20,519 bases of DNA, taken from positions 1 through 20,519 of the forward strand of contig DASWED010000076.1 in NCBI GenBank assembly GCA_036394995.1, in the 5' to 3' direction. The position numbers were made by a program, and so were the translations under genes. Every line of letters starts with the position of its first letter. Within the stretch, counting starts at the first letter, position 1. The stretch comes from DASWED01 sp036394995 (GTDB lineage: Bacteria; Actinomycetota; UBA4738; JACQTL01). A model generated the notes under the pieces. It did no database searches, was not told where the DNA came from, and was given only the letters and a program-made list of their open reading frames with translations. Of the stretch, positions 8,601-15,336 are shown in pieces.

Positions 8601-9018
8601 CCCGCAGGTCTCGGACCACGATCCGCTGGTGGCGCTGTTCGGAGTCGAGGCCCCGATCACCTGCCAGAGCGGCTACGGGACGCCGGGGAACGACACCATC
8701 ATCGGGACCCCGGGACCCGACCACATCTGCTCGGGGGCCGGCAACGACACCGTCACCGGGATTGGCGGGAGGGACATCATCGAGGGAGGTTCCGGCGACG
8801 ACACGCTGAACGGTGGATCCGGCGATGACCACGTCATCGGGATGAGCGGCGCCGACGATCTCATCGGTGGCTCGGGCGTCGACGACCTCGACGGCGGTCA
8901 TGGCGACGACCACCTGGACACCGTGGACGGCGTGAACGGGAACGACACCGGCGATGGCGGCAAGGGCCTCGACAGCTGCACGGGCGACCCGGGAGACGTG
9001 TTCACGCACTGCCCGTAA
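5602..9018 (+). CDS. Secreted multidomain nuclease (ExeM/NucH-like) with lamin-tail, Big_5, EEP and RTX modules
   Basis: The start is a GTG with AAGGGGG five bases upstream; it yields an ideal signal peptide (SPVRRVVRTAA, hydrophobic core, likely cleavage after ANA at about residue 34). Domains in order: lamin-tail domain (about 37-217), two near-identical Big_5 Ig-like repeats (222-324, 330-432), an OB-like domain typical of ExeM/YhcR nucleases (433-700), an endonuclease/exonuclease/phosphatase domain (708-1014), and RTX-type glycine/aspartate repeats (1026-1106). Catalytic signatures of the EEP fold are intact: FNVENL (N715), ALEEL (E748/E749), ANHFNSKGGD (H878), LGDLND (D931, N933) and SDHDPL (D1005, H1006). 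It should degrade extracellular DNA or RNA with divalent metal, for nutrient or phosphate gain or biofilm remodelling. The RTX tail implies calcium-dependent folding outside the cell. No sortase or C-terminal membrane anchor is seen. Its 5' third uses noticeably more A/T-ending codons than the rest. Confidence 0.93.
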   Translation: MSYSPVRRVVRTAAAFFLLVSIALVAIPANQANAVATGVSISTVYGGGGASTGSPTYKNDYIELFNLGASSVNLNGLSVQYAAAAGTTWQVTALPAFSLAAGQYFLVQEGTAGSVGATLPPADATGSINMSATAGKVGLVSGTSAMTGACGSGPIIDFVGYGSTASCSETSPTVTLDNAHAAQRTNSCTDTDNNSSDFSSVPNATARNTGTLPLTPCGGDAAPSVSSTVPTNGATNVAITSNITVTFSEPVNVAGSWFTISGATSGPHTAAVTGGPTTFTLDPDSDFVNSELVSVNIAAANVTDQDATDPPDNMAADYPFSFTTISSDTAPTVTSTTPTNGAGQVPVNSNIDVTFSEPVNVTASAFTVSGNVSGANAVNVTGGPTTFTLDPGSDFVNLETVTVTVVANQITDQDANDPPDNMAANYVFAFGTPTRIHDIQGAAHLGPLAGRLLTGVPGIVTAKRSNGFYYQDTAANYDADDATSEAVFVFTSLAPAVSVGDDVSVSGTPTEFRAGGASSASLTITEISNPGRIVVVNSSGNALPAPTVVGAGGRVPPNGLIEDDATGDVETSGTFDPASDGIDFWESLEDMRVQLNDAHVVGPTSDFGSNREVPVVGDNGAGATILTARGGILLRQTDNNSERIILNDVIVGGPTLATTVDVGDSYPGATVGVIDYNFNNFKLEITSIPALQSNDLTQEVTSAPGSGQLSVGSFNVENLDPNDGAQKFSELANELVNNMLSPDIVALEELQDNNGATNDSVVDASTTINMLIAAIQAAGGPTYDFRQINPVDDQDGGEPGGNIRVAFLFRTDRGVSFVDRPGGTSTAADAVVAAPGGPQLLYSPGRIAPTDSAWNSSRKPLAGEFMYGGTKLFVIANHFNSKGGDQALWGHFQPPVLSSEAQRINQATLVHDFTQSILSLDPNANVIVLGDLNDFTWSNPLSALTSGGVLQDLVLTLPEAERYSYVFQGNTQELDHLLASPHLASQLDLYDAIHVNAEFAPQVSDHDPLVALFGVEAPITCQSGYGTPGNDTIIGTPGPDHICSGAGNDTVTGIGGRDIIEGGSGDDTLNGGSGDDHVIGMSGADDLIGGSGVDDLDGGHGDDHLDTVDGVNGNDTGDGGKGLDSCTGDPGDVFTHCP
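6265..6897 (+). repeat. Tandem duplication encoding two Big_5 Ig-like domains
   Basis: Two units of about 309 bases start 324 bases apart (6265 and 6589). Both encode PTNGA, TFSEPVNV, VTGGPTTFTLDP, SDFVN and TDQDA-DPPDNMAA at matching positions. DNA identity is high in these blocks, for example around the FSEPVNV codons, indicating recent duplication or gene conversion. Confidence 0.85.
8677..8919 (+). repeat. RTX (hemolysin-type calcium-binding) repeats
   Basis: The encoded segment carries repeated GGxGxDxLx-like nonapeptides (GAGNDTVTG, GGSGDDTLNG, GGSGDDHVIG, GGSGVDDLDG, GGHGDDHLD). In this family each turn binds calcium in a parallel beta roll that folds after export. It forms the C-terminus of the nuclease. 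Confidence 0.85.
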
Positions 9019-9031
9019 GCGGCCAGGGGAG

Positions 9032-9074
9032 GGCGGCGGCGACCAGCGGGCCTGCGTGCTCGCCGGCCGCCGCC
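9032..9074 (+). terminator. Stem-loop after the nuclease gene
   Basis: GGCGGCGGC (9032-9040) pairs perfectly with GCCGCCGCC (9066-9074); the 25-base loop can form an inner stem (GCGGGC with GCTCGC, one wobble). It begins 14 bases after the nuclease stop, a typical terminator position. The downstream sequence is only mildly T-rich, so this is a candidate. Confidence 0.42.
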
Positions 9075-9173
9075 GTTGCCGTTCCGTTGGGGTTCCGGCG
9101 CCGGCTGCCGTCGCTCCCGTGAAGTCGCGCCGCGAGTCCGGGGAGCGAGCTCGCTCGAAGGTAGTCGGGCGAC

Positions 9174-9202
9174 TTGACAATCGAACACATGTTCGCTATC
9201 AT
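9174..9202 (+). promoter_or_regulatory. SOS-regulated promoter with embedded LexA box
   Basis: A consensus -35 (TTGACA, 9174-9179) and a good -10 (TATCAT, 9197-9202) are separated by 17 bases. The spacer contains CGAACACATGTTCG at 9182-9195, a perfect match to the Gram-positive/mycobacterial LexA consensus CGAAC-N4-GTTCG. A repressor bound there would cover the RNA polymerase site. Expected transcription start is near 9209, about 38 bases before the ATG of the DUF222-HNH gene. Confidence 0.85.
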
Positions 9203-9246
9203 GGTGTTGGCCTCCTCCCCCGGGCCGGACGAAGGTTGGTGGATCG

Positions 9247-10425
9247 ATGGGGAATGCCCGCAACACCCGCAAGCTCATCGAGGGAATGGACGCCTGGCAC
9301 GTCCGGGCCTGTCACGCCGAGCGCCGGATGCTCCGCCACATCGCCGCGGTGGATGACTCCGAGGCGTGGAAGGAATGCGGGGACGAGGCCTGCGGCGCCG
9401 AATGCTCCGGGGCCAAGGACATGGCCCACTACCTCGGGATCCGCTACGGGTTCTCCCGATGGAAGGCCGAACGGCTGATCACCGCCGCCCACGCGCTGGA
9501 GTCGCTGCCCCACCTCGCGGAGGCCCTGTCCTCGGGCCGGCTGGGGGTGGACAAGGTCATGGAGCTCGCCCGGTTCACCACGCCCGGGGAGGAGCGCGCC
9601 CTGGTGGACTGGGCCCAGAACGTCCCTGGGGGAAGGATCCGGGAGGAGGGTGATCTCCGGGCGAAGCGCTCCAAGGGGGACGCCGCCGACATCGTCCGGG
9701 AGCGGTCGGTGAGGTGGCGGTACCACGACGAGGGGAGGCGCTTCGCTCTCTCCGCCGACTACCCCGCGGCCGAGGGCGCGGTGCTGGCCCGGGCCATCGA
9801 CCTGGCGAGGGCCGACCTCCCGGAGCTCCCCGAAGACGACCCCGCCATCACCTGCCCGGAGACGGTGGATGAGAGTAGGGGGAACGGCCTGCTCGCTCTG
9901 GCCTCGGACCGCCTGGCGGAGGAGACGGACTCCGAGCGGGCCACGATCGTGATCCACGTCCGGGCCGATCCCGTGGCCAGGGGCGAGGGATCGAGGATCG
10001 AGGACGGAGGGATCGCCGGGCCCGAGACCGTGGACCGCCTGCTGTGCCACGCCCGGGTCCAGGCCGTGCTGGAGGACGAAGGGGGGAGCGCCGTGCGGAT
10101 GACCACCATGGCCCACGACCCCACCCCCGCCATGATGCGTCAGCTCAGGTACCGCGACGTGGGGTGCCGGTTCCCGGGGTGCGGGTCGAAGCGGTACTCG
10201 ATCGCCCACCACATCGCGTGGTGGGGCGTCGGAGGCCGTACCGAGCTCGGGAACCTGGTCCTCGTGTGCAGGTGGCACCACGACCTGGTCCACGACTTCG
10301 GATGGAGCCTGACCCGCCGGGCGGATGGGGACGTCCGGTGGTACCGGCCCGACGGGCGGAGGTTCCGGGCGGGGCCGGCGCCGCCACCCCGGGACGGGCC
10401 CGATCGGCAACTCGCGGTGGCCTGA
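9247..10425 (+). CDS. DUF222 domain-containing HNH endonuclease (13E12 repeat-like)
   Basis: A 392-residue protein. The N-terminal and central part (about 10-250) is the DUF222 region, with a helical ERLITAAHALESLPHLAEAL segment and the typical SSGRLGVDKVMELARFTT. The C-terminus is an HNH nuclease with zinc cysteines C307 and C312 (CRFPGC), H321/H322 (AHHIAWW), N336 (ELGNLVLVC), C341, then H344/H345 and H349. All catalytic and metal positions are present, so it should be active on DNA. This is the 13E12 family, multi-copy in mycobacteria and many actinobacteria. Its biological role is unsettled; DNA damage response or mobility have been suggested. The LexA box in its promoter supports induction by DNA damage. 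The Shine-Dalgarno is weak (GAAGG about 13 bases away). It converges on the MarP-like gene with 21 bases between stops. Confidence 0.92.
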   Translation: MGNARNTRKLIEGMDAWHVRACHAERRMLRHIAAVDDSEAWKECGDEACGAECSGAKDMAHYLGIRYGFSRWKAERLITAAHALESLPHLAEALSSGRLGVDKVMELARFTTPGEERALVDWAQNVPGGRIREEGDLRAKRSKGDAADIVRERSVRWRYHDEGRRFALSADYPAAEGAVLARAIDLARADLPELPEDDPAITCPETVDESRGNGLLALASDRLAEETDSERATIVIHVRADPVARGEGSRIEDGGIAGPETVDRLLCHARVQAVLEDEGGSAVRMTTMAHDPTPAMMRQLRYRDVGCRFPGCGSKRYSIAHHIAWWGVGGRTELGNLVLVCRWHHDLVHDFGWSLTRRADGDVRWYRPDGRRFRAGPAPPPRDGPDRQLAVA

Positions 10426-10446
10426 TCTCCGTCCTGCCACGCGCCG

Positions 10447-11616
10447 CTATCGCGTGCAGCCTCCCGTGCCGACCTCGGCGGTGCTTCGCGTGCCCTCGCG
10501 GACGTCGTCGGAGATCTCGGTCGTGGTGATCGCGTAGCCGATGCCGCGGTCGGTGGTGGAGGCGGCGAAGACCAGGCCCGCGACCCGGCCGTTCACCAGG
10601 ATGAAGGGGCCGCCGGAGTTGCCGGGGCGGACCACGGCCTGGAGCTCGTAGATGTCGCGGACGACCGAGCCGTTGCCGTAGATGTCGCGGCCCACGGCGT
10701 GGAGGACTCGGCGGTTCGCGGCGGCCACCCCGGCCAGGGCCCCGCCGCCCGGATAGCCCACCACCGCTCCGCGGGCGCCGCGGCCGATCTCCTGATCGAC
10801 CAGCGGGAGCGGGGGTGGCGTGCTCGAGATGTGGAGGATGGCCACGTCGAGCCGGGAGTCGAACAGGACCGGGACGGCCGGTCGGGAGCCGCCGTTCTGG
10901 ACCTGCACCTGCGGCGACCGCACCCCCGCGACCACGTGCGCGTTCGTGATCACGTAGCCGGGCGCCACCACGAAGCCCGACCCCTCCTGGATCCGGCCGC
11001 AGGCCTGGCCCACCACCTTCAGGGTCGAGTCCGCCGCATCCCGGAATGCCCGGTTGGCCTGGGCGTTCGTGGGGCCCTTCACCGGACCGCCGGGAGCCGG
11101 CGGGAGGCCGGCGAACACCTCGGGGAAGCCGAAGTCGTTGAGGAACCGGCGGACCTGGCCCAGGAGCGACGGCGGCTCGGGGAGCGCGGTGTCGAGGCTC
11201 CGGATGATGGCCGAGCGGCGGATCTCCCGTGAGAGCGGCGGCCACGGCCCGCTGGTCAGGTTCAGCCCGACGAACCACACCGCGAGGAGCAGCGCGACCA
11301 CCGCGAACACGGAACCGCCGGCCGCATCCACCGAAGCCATCCGGGACCGCCGCGCGGCCACCCACACCTTCGCGCCCACCATCCATCCCAGCACGTCGCC
11401 GATCGCGGCGAACGCCAGGAACCCCACCAGCGCCACCACGGCCTGGGTCGTCGGATCGGTGAACAGCGTCGCCAGTTGCGGGGCCACGATGGCCCCCACC
11501 AGGAGCCCCAGCAGCATCCCTCCGAAGGTCAGCACCTGGAGCACGGCGCCACGCCGGTAGCCGCTGAACGCGGCCAGGGCGATGAGCAGGATGAGCACGA
11601 CGTCGAGGACATCCAC
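10447..11616 (-). CDS. marP: MarP-like membrane serine protease (CvpA domain plus trypsin-like domain)
   Basis: A 389-residue protein from a GTG at 11616 with GAGGG three bases upstream. Residues 1-120 hold four hydrophobic helices of the CvpA type (VDVLDVVLILLIALAAFSGYRRG start). After a linker, residues 200-389 form a trypsin-like periplasmic protease with triad H227 (ITNAHVV), D257 (SRLDVAIL) and S334 (RPGNSGGPF). C206 and C387 flank the protease domain and match in spacing the disulfide reported to stabilise mycobacterial MarP (Rv3671c, 397 residues). By family it is an acid- and oxidative-stress protease whose periplasmic domain cleaves a peptidoglycan hydrolase; the substrate here is inferred. 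The gene is divergent from the chromate transporter gene across 69 bp. The domain pair is certain; functional equivalence to MarP is likely. Confidence 0.9.
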   Translation of the reverse strand: MDVLDVVLILLIALAAFSGYRRGAVLQVLTFGGMLLGLLVGAIVAPQLATLFTDPTTQAVVALVGFLAFAAIGDVLGWMVGAKVWVAARRSRMASVDAAGGSVFAVVALLLAVWFVGLNLTSGPWPPLSREIRRSAIIRSLDTALPEPPSLLGQVRRFLNDFGFPEVFAGLPPAPGGPVKGPTNAQANRAFRDAADSTLKVVGQACGRIQEGSGFVVAPGYVITNAHVVAGVRSPQVQVQNGGSRPAVPVLFDSRLDVAILHISSTPPPLPLVDQEIGRGARGAVVGYPGGGALAGVAAANRRVLHAVGRDIYGNGSVVRDIYELQAVVRPGNSGGPFILVNGRVAGLVFAASTTDRGIGYAITTTEISDDVREGTRSTAEVGTGGCTR

Positions 11617-11685
11617 CGGCCCTCGTATGCTCCCACGCCCGCGAACGCCCCAAACCGCACCCGCGGCCTGTGCCAGTGTGTTCAC

Positions 11686-12963
11686 GTGAGCGACCGGGAT
11701 GCTGCGCCCACCGAGGACGCCGTGGGGTTCCGGCGGATCCTCCGGTACTTCCTGGGGCTGGGGACGTGGGGGTTCGGCGGGCCGATCGCCACCGTCGGGT
11801 ATATGCAGCGGGACCTGGTGGAGCGCAGGGGTTGGCTCGACGAGCGGGAGTTCCTGAACGGGGTGGCGCTGGGGCAGACCATGCCGGGGCCGCTCGCTGC
11901 GCAGGTCGTGATGTGGGTGGGCTACCTGCGGGCGGGGGCCCTGGGCGCGCTGGCCACCGCGGGAGCATTCGTGCTGCCGTCGTTTCTGGTGGTGCTCGGT
12001 GTCGCGGCGCTGTACGTCCACTCCGCCGGGCTGTCGTGGGTTCGGTCGCTGTTCCTGGGGGTGGCGCCGGGGGTGATGGGGATCATCGCGGTCGCCGCCG
12101 TGAAGCTGGCCCGGCTGACGAACCGCCGGGACTGGCGGCTGTGGGCCATCTCGGCGATCACGCTGGGGGTCACCGCGATCACGGGCGCCGAGATCGCCTG
12201 GCTGTTCCTCGGCGCCGGGCTCCTGATCATGCTGTGGGACGCCCCGCCCCGCCTACGACGGCCCCGCCGGGCGGCCACGGCCCTCGCCCCGCTGGCCTGG
12301 CTCGGCCACGGACGCGGCGCGCCGCTCCTGGCCCGCCTGCGCGGCGGCCTCCTCGCGCTGGGCACGGGCGGGCTCACGGGCGGGGCCGCCGCCGGGACGT
12401 TCGTCGCGCTGGCCCTGTTCTTTTTGTACGCGGGCGCGTTCATCTTCGGCAGCGGCCTGGCCGTGGTGCCGTTCCTCCACGAGGGGGTGGTGGCGCAGCA
12501 CCACTGGCTCACCGAGCGGCAGTTCCTCGACGCCGTGGCCATCGGACTCATCACCCCGGGTCCGGTGGTCATCACCGCGACCTTCATCGGGTACCTGGTG
12601 GGCGGCATGGCCGGGGCCGGGATCGCCACCGCGGCCATCTTCCTGCCGATCTACCTGGGGGTGGTGGTGCCCGGGCGGTGGTTCGTCCGTCACCGCGACA
12701 ACCCCCGCCTCCAGGGGTTCGTCAAGGGCGCCACGGCGGCGGCGGCCGGGGCCATCGGCGGCGCCACGATCGTCCTCACGAAGGGGGCGCTCCTCGACGT
12801 GGACCTCCTGGGGCCGCGGATCGCGGTGTGGGGGCACCACGAGCTCGTGGTCGCGGCGGCGGCGATCGCGCTGCTGGCACTGGTGGCCGTGGCCCGGTTC
12901 AGGATCACAGAACCCCTGGTGGTGCTCGCCGCCGGGGTGGGCGGGCTCCTCCTGGCCCGCTGA
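11686..12963 (+). CDS. chrA: ChrA-type chromate transporter (two CHR domains)
   Basis: A 425-residue integral membrane protein. It contains the two homologous CHR halves of the long-chain ChrA family: half 1 from about residue 15 with GLGTWGFGGP (24-33) and GQTMPGPL (63-70), and half 2 from about 222 with FIFGSGLAVVPFL (252-264) and the matching GLITPGPV (287-294). A basic cytoplasmic loop (PPRLRRPRRA) separates them. The family exports chromate, probably by proton-driven antiport; sulfate-related anions are alternative substrates. No chrB-like regulator is adjacent. The chosen start is the GTG at 11686, because the preceding frame is Cys/Arg/Pro-rich and non-coding in style. There is no clear Shine-Dalgarno, so the transcript may be leaderless or the start a few codons off. 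Confidence 0.9.
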   Translation: MSDRDAAPTEDAVGFRRILRYFLGLGTWGFGGPIATVGYMQRDLVERRGWLDEREFLNGVALGQTMPGPLAAQVVMWVGYLRAGALGALATAGAFVLPSFLVVLGVAALYVHSAGLSWVRSLFLGVAPGVMGIIAVAAVKLARLTNRRDWRLWAISAITLGVTAITGAEIAWLFLGAGLLIMLWDAPPRLRRPRRAATALAPLAWLGHGRGAPLLARLRGGLLALGTGGLTGGAAAGTFVALALFFLYAGAFIFGSGLAVVPFLHEGVVAQHHWLTERQFLDAVAIGLITPGPVVITATFIGYLVGGMAGAGIATAAIFLPIYLGVVVPGRWFVRHRDNPRLQGFVKGATAAAAGAIGGATIVLTKGALLDVDLLGPRIAVWGHHELVVAAAAIALLALVAVARFRITEPLVVLAAGVGGLLLAR

Positions 12964-13037
12964 CCGCCCAGGCCGCCGGCCATGACCGTTCGTGGCCCGG
13001 CCGACGCCAGTTCACGCATTGCTGCAGGTCGCCGCGG

Positions 13038-13043
13038 TAGACT
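13038..13043 (+). promoter_or_regulatory. Likely -10 element of a leaderless transcript
   Basis: TAGACT lies 10 bases before the GTG at 13054, the distance expected if transcription starts at or next to the start codon. No Shine-Dalgarno precedes that GTG. No convincing -35 is seen. Leaderless mRNAs are common in Actinomycetota. Confidence 0.4.
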
Positions 13044-13053
13044 CGACGTTGAC

Positions 13054-13854
13054 GTGGTCACCATCGCCCACATCTCGGACCCCCACGTCGGCTCGCCCTT
13101 CTTCGTGCCGAACCTGATGAACCGCGTCATCGTCGAGCTGAACGAGCTGGAGCCCGACGCGGTGATCTGCAGCGGCGACCTCACGAACGAGGGCTACCGG
13201 CAGGAGTACAAGAACTGTGCCGCGTACTTCTCGCGGGTCAGGCCGCCGATCTACGTCGTGCCCGGCAACCACGACTCCCGCAACGTCGGGTACCTCCACT
13301 TCGAGGAGCTCATCGGGCCCCGGCACTGGATCCGCGACATCGGCGGCGTGCGGGTCGTGGCCGTGGACTCCAGTGAGCCCGACCTCAACGAGGGCCAGAT
13401 CGGCCGGGAGCGCTACGACTGGATCCGGGAGGGGTTCAACGTCCCGGCCGAGCTCAAGGTGTTCGTCCTGCACCACCACCTGATGCCGGTCCCGGGGACG
13501 GGGCGCGAGCGCAGCGTGGTGAACGATGCCGGCGACCTCCTGGAGCTGCTCATCACCTGCGGGGTGAACGTGGTGCTCTCGGGGCACAAGCACGTCCCCT
13601 ACGTGTGGCGCCTGGAGAACATGTACATCGCGAACGCCGGCACGGTCGCCTCGCTCCGGCTGCGCGGATACACGAAGCCGTGCTACAACGTGCTGGAGTT
13701 CACGGGCGACGAGGTGAGGATCTCGCGCCGGTTCCCGTTCGGCGGCCAGACCACCATCGCTCACTTCTCGCTCTCGACCGGAGTGCAGTACTACCGGGAG
13801 CTCGAGGTCCTGGTGGCGGAGCGGGTCGGCTCCCAGCAGGACTCCCGGAGCTAG
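13054..13854 (+). CDS. Calcineurin-like metallophosphoesterase (CpdA/class III phosphodiesterase-like)
   Basis: A 266-residue protein with every metal-binding motif of the calcineurin-like superfamily: D9-x-H11 (ISDPHVG), G41-D42 (CSGDLTNE), G71-N72-H73-D (VPGNHDS), H140/H141 (VLHHHLMPV) and G177-H178-x-H180 (LSGHKHV). The order and spacing resemble CpdA-type cyclic nucleotide phosphodiesterases, with two metals in the active site. It is cytosolic, with no signal peptide. The frame stays open to an ATG at 12982, but that lacks a Shine-Dalgarno and adds an Arg/Ala-rich extension, so I start at the GTG at 13054 (VVTIAHISDPH), where family members usually begin. The substrate is unknown. It lies 97 bp upstream of the cDPG biosynthesis genes on the same strand, so a phosphodiester such as cDPG is a possible substrate; this is speculation. 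Confidence 0.88.
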   Translation: MVTIAHISDPHVGSPFFVPNLMNRVIVELNELEPDAVICSGDLTNEGYRQEYKNCAAYFSRVRPPIYVVPGNHDSRNVGYLHFEELIGPRHWIRDIGGVRVVAVDSSEPDLNEGQIGRERYDWIREGFNVPAELKVFVLHHHLMPVPGTGRERSVVNDAGDLLELLITCGVNVVLSGHKHVPYVWRLENMYIANAGTVASLRLRGYTKPCYNVLEFTGDEVRISRRFPFGGQTTIAHFSLSTGVQYYRELEVLVAERVGSQQDSRS

Positions 13855-13880
13855 CCCGAGCGAAGAGGTTCGACGCCGAG

Positions 13881-13900
13881 CGGGCGGGACGTCCCCCCCG
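13881..13900 (+). terminator. Short GC hairpin between phosphoesterase and cDPG operon
   Basis: CGGG-C-GGG-ACGT-CCC-C-CCCG is a symmetric hairpin with one C/C mismatch and a four-base loop. It lies 27 bases after the phosphoesterase stop. No T-tract follows. It may be a terminator or an operator for the downstream operon. Confidence 0.28.
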
Positions 13901-13951
13901 GCGATACGGCACGACAAGGGGTCCGTTCCTTCTGACTGATGGGGTGCTGAC

Positions 13952-15283
13952 GTGAAGGTCCTGGTGCTGGTGGACGGCGAGCACTACCCTCCGGTCACGC
14001 GATGGGGCATCCTCGCGGCCCGGAGCATGGGCCACGAGCCCGTCGCCGCGCTGTTCGTGGGCGGGACCGAGAAGATCGCCGCGACCGGCCTCCCTGACCT
14101 CGGCATCCCCACGGTCGTGCCGGACGGCGGGCGCCGGGAGGCACTCGGCGCCGCCATCGACGAGCTCCGCCCGGACGCCGTGCTGGACCTCTCGGACGAG
14201 CCCGTCCTGGGATACCGGGAGCGCATGGAGCTCGCCGCGGTCACGCTGGCCCGGGGATTGCCCTATCTGGGGAGCGACTTCCGGCTGGATCCGCCGATCT
14301 GGGCGGCGCCGCTCCCCGTCCCCACGGTGGCCGTGATCGGGACCGGGAAGCGAACCGGCAAGACCGCGATCGCCGGCGAGACGGCCCGGGTCGCCGCCGC
14401 GGCCGGCATGAATCCCGTGGTGGTGGCGATGGGCCGGGGCGGTCCTCCCGAGCCCCAGGTGGCGGAGGCGGGAACGGTGACCGTGGACTCGCTGCTGGAG
14501 CTGGTCCGCATGGGGCAGCACGCCGCGTCGGACTACCTGGAGGACGCCCTGTTCACCGGGGTGCCCACCGTGGGGGCCCGCCGGGTGGGCGGGGGGCTCG
14601 CCGGCATGCCGTTCGCCACGAACGTCCGGGAGGCCGCGGAGGTGGCGGTGCGCGACCTGGGCGCCGGGCTGGTCATCCTGGAGGGGAGCGGCTCGAGCGT
14701 GCCGCCGGTCCCGTGGGACGCGGGAATACTCGTGGCCCCCGCGAGCGTTCCACATGAGTACCTGGGCGGATATCTCGGCCCCTTCCGGATATTGCTATCC
14801 GACCTCGTCGTCATTACAATGAGTGACGGCTCACACGAGCCGGAGAACCTCTTCGCTCTCGAATCCCACGTCCGGCGGCTCCGCGAGGATGCACGGTTCG
14901 TCGTCACGGACTTCCAACCGGCGCCGCTCGGAGATGTTCGGGATACGGGCGTATACCTCACCACCACCGCACCACCGGAGGTCGCAGCGAGGCAGGTGGA
15001 ACACCTCGAGCGAACCTTCGGCTGCCGGGTGGTGGGGCACAGCAGCCGCCTCGCCGACCGCAGAGGGCTGGCGGAGGACATGGACGGAGCACGGGACTAC
15101 GAGATCCTGGTGACGGAGCTGAAGGCGGCCGCGGTGGACGTGGCGTGCGAGCGGGCCCTGGCCCGCGGCGCGCGAGTCGTGTTCGCCGACAACCGACCGG
15201 TGACCACCGGTGGAGACGGCCCCCTTCCCGACCTGCTGCGGACCACGCTGGACCTGGCGGTGGAGCGCCACCGGCAGCGATGA
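13952..15283 (+). CDS. cpgS: Cyclic 2,3-diphosphoglycerate synthetase
   Basis: A 443-residue protein from a GTG preceded by GGGGTG. It matches the cyclic 2,3-diphosphoglycerate synthetase family first characterised in Methanothermus fervidus (about 460 residues). There is an N-terminal Rossmann-like domain (MKVLVLVDGEHYPPVTRW, 1-18), then a P-loop domain with the family-specific Walker A GTGKRTGKT (130-138) and downstream conserved VVVAMGRGGPPEP (156-168), LEGSGSSVPPVPWD (243-256) and VVITMSDGSHEPENL (286-300). The enzyme uses ATP to form the intramolecular phosphoanhydride of 2,3-diphosphoglycerate, giving cDPG (EC 6.5.1.9). No transmembrane segment is seen, so it acts in the cytosol. The next gene makes its substrate, which strongly supports the assignment. 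In methanogens cDPG is a potassium counter-ion, thermoprotectant and phosphate/energy store. Why an actinobacterium makes it is open. Confidence 0.88.
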   Translation: MKVLVLVDGEHYPPVTRWGILAARSMGHEPVAALFVGGTEKIAATGLPDLGIPTVVPDGGRREALGAAIDELRPDAVLDLSDEPVLGYRERMELAAVTLARGLPYLGSDFRLDPPIWAAPLPVPTVAVIGTGKRTGKTAIAGETARVAAAAGMNPVVVAMGRGGPPEPQVAEAGTVTVDSLLELVRMGQHAASDYLEDALFTGVPTVGARRVGGGLAGMPFATNVREAAEVAVRDLGAGLVILEGSGSSVPPVPWDAGILVAPASVPHEYLGGYLGPFRILLSDLVVITMSDGSHEPENLFALESHVRRLREDARFVVTDFQPAPLGDVRDTGVYLTTTAPPEVAARQVEHLERTFGCRVVGHSSRLADRRGLAEDMDGARDYEILVTELKAAAVDVACERALARGARVVFADNRPVTTGGDGPLPDLLRTTLDLAVERHRQR

Positions 15284-15336
15284 CACGATGATCGGCCCCG
15301 CACGTGCCCGAACGACCCGCGAATCCGGATGAGCAG

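Noticed and set aside
6280..9180. Long open frame of 966 codons on the minus strand opposite the nuclease
   Set aside because: It is antisense to intact EEP and RTX coding sequence, has Val/Arg/Gly/His-rich composition without domains, and arises from the lack of stops in GC-rich DNA.
13866..13951. Promoter for the cDPG operon
   Set aside because: No pair of -35 and -10 elements with acceptable spacing could be found; only a hairpin at 13881-13900 is visible, so no promoter was annotated.
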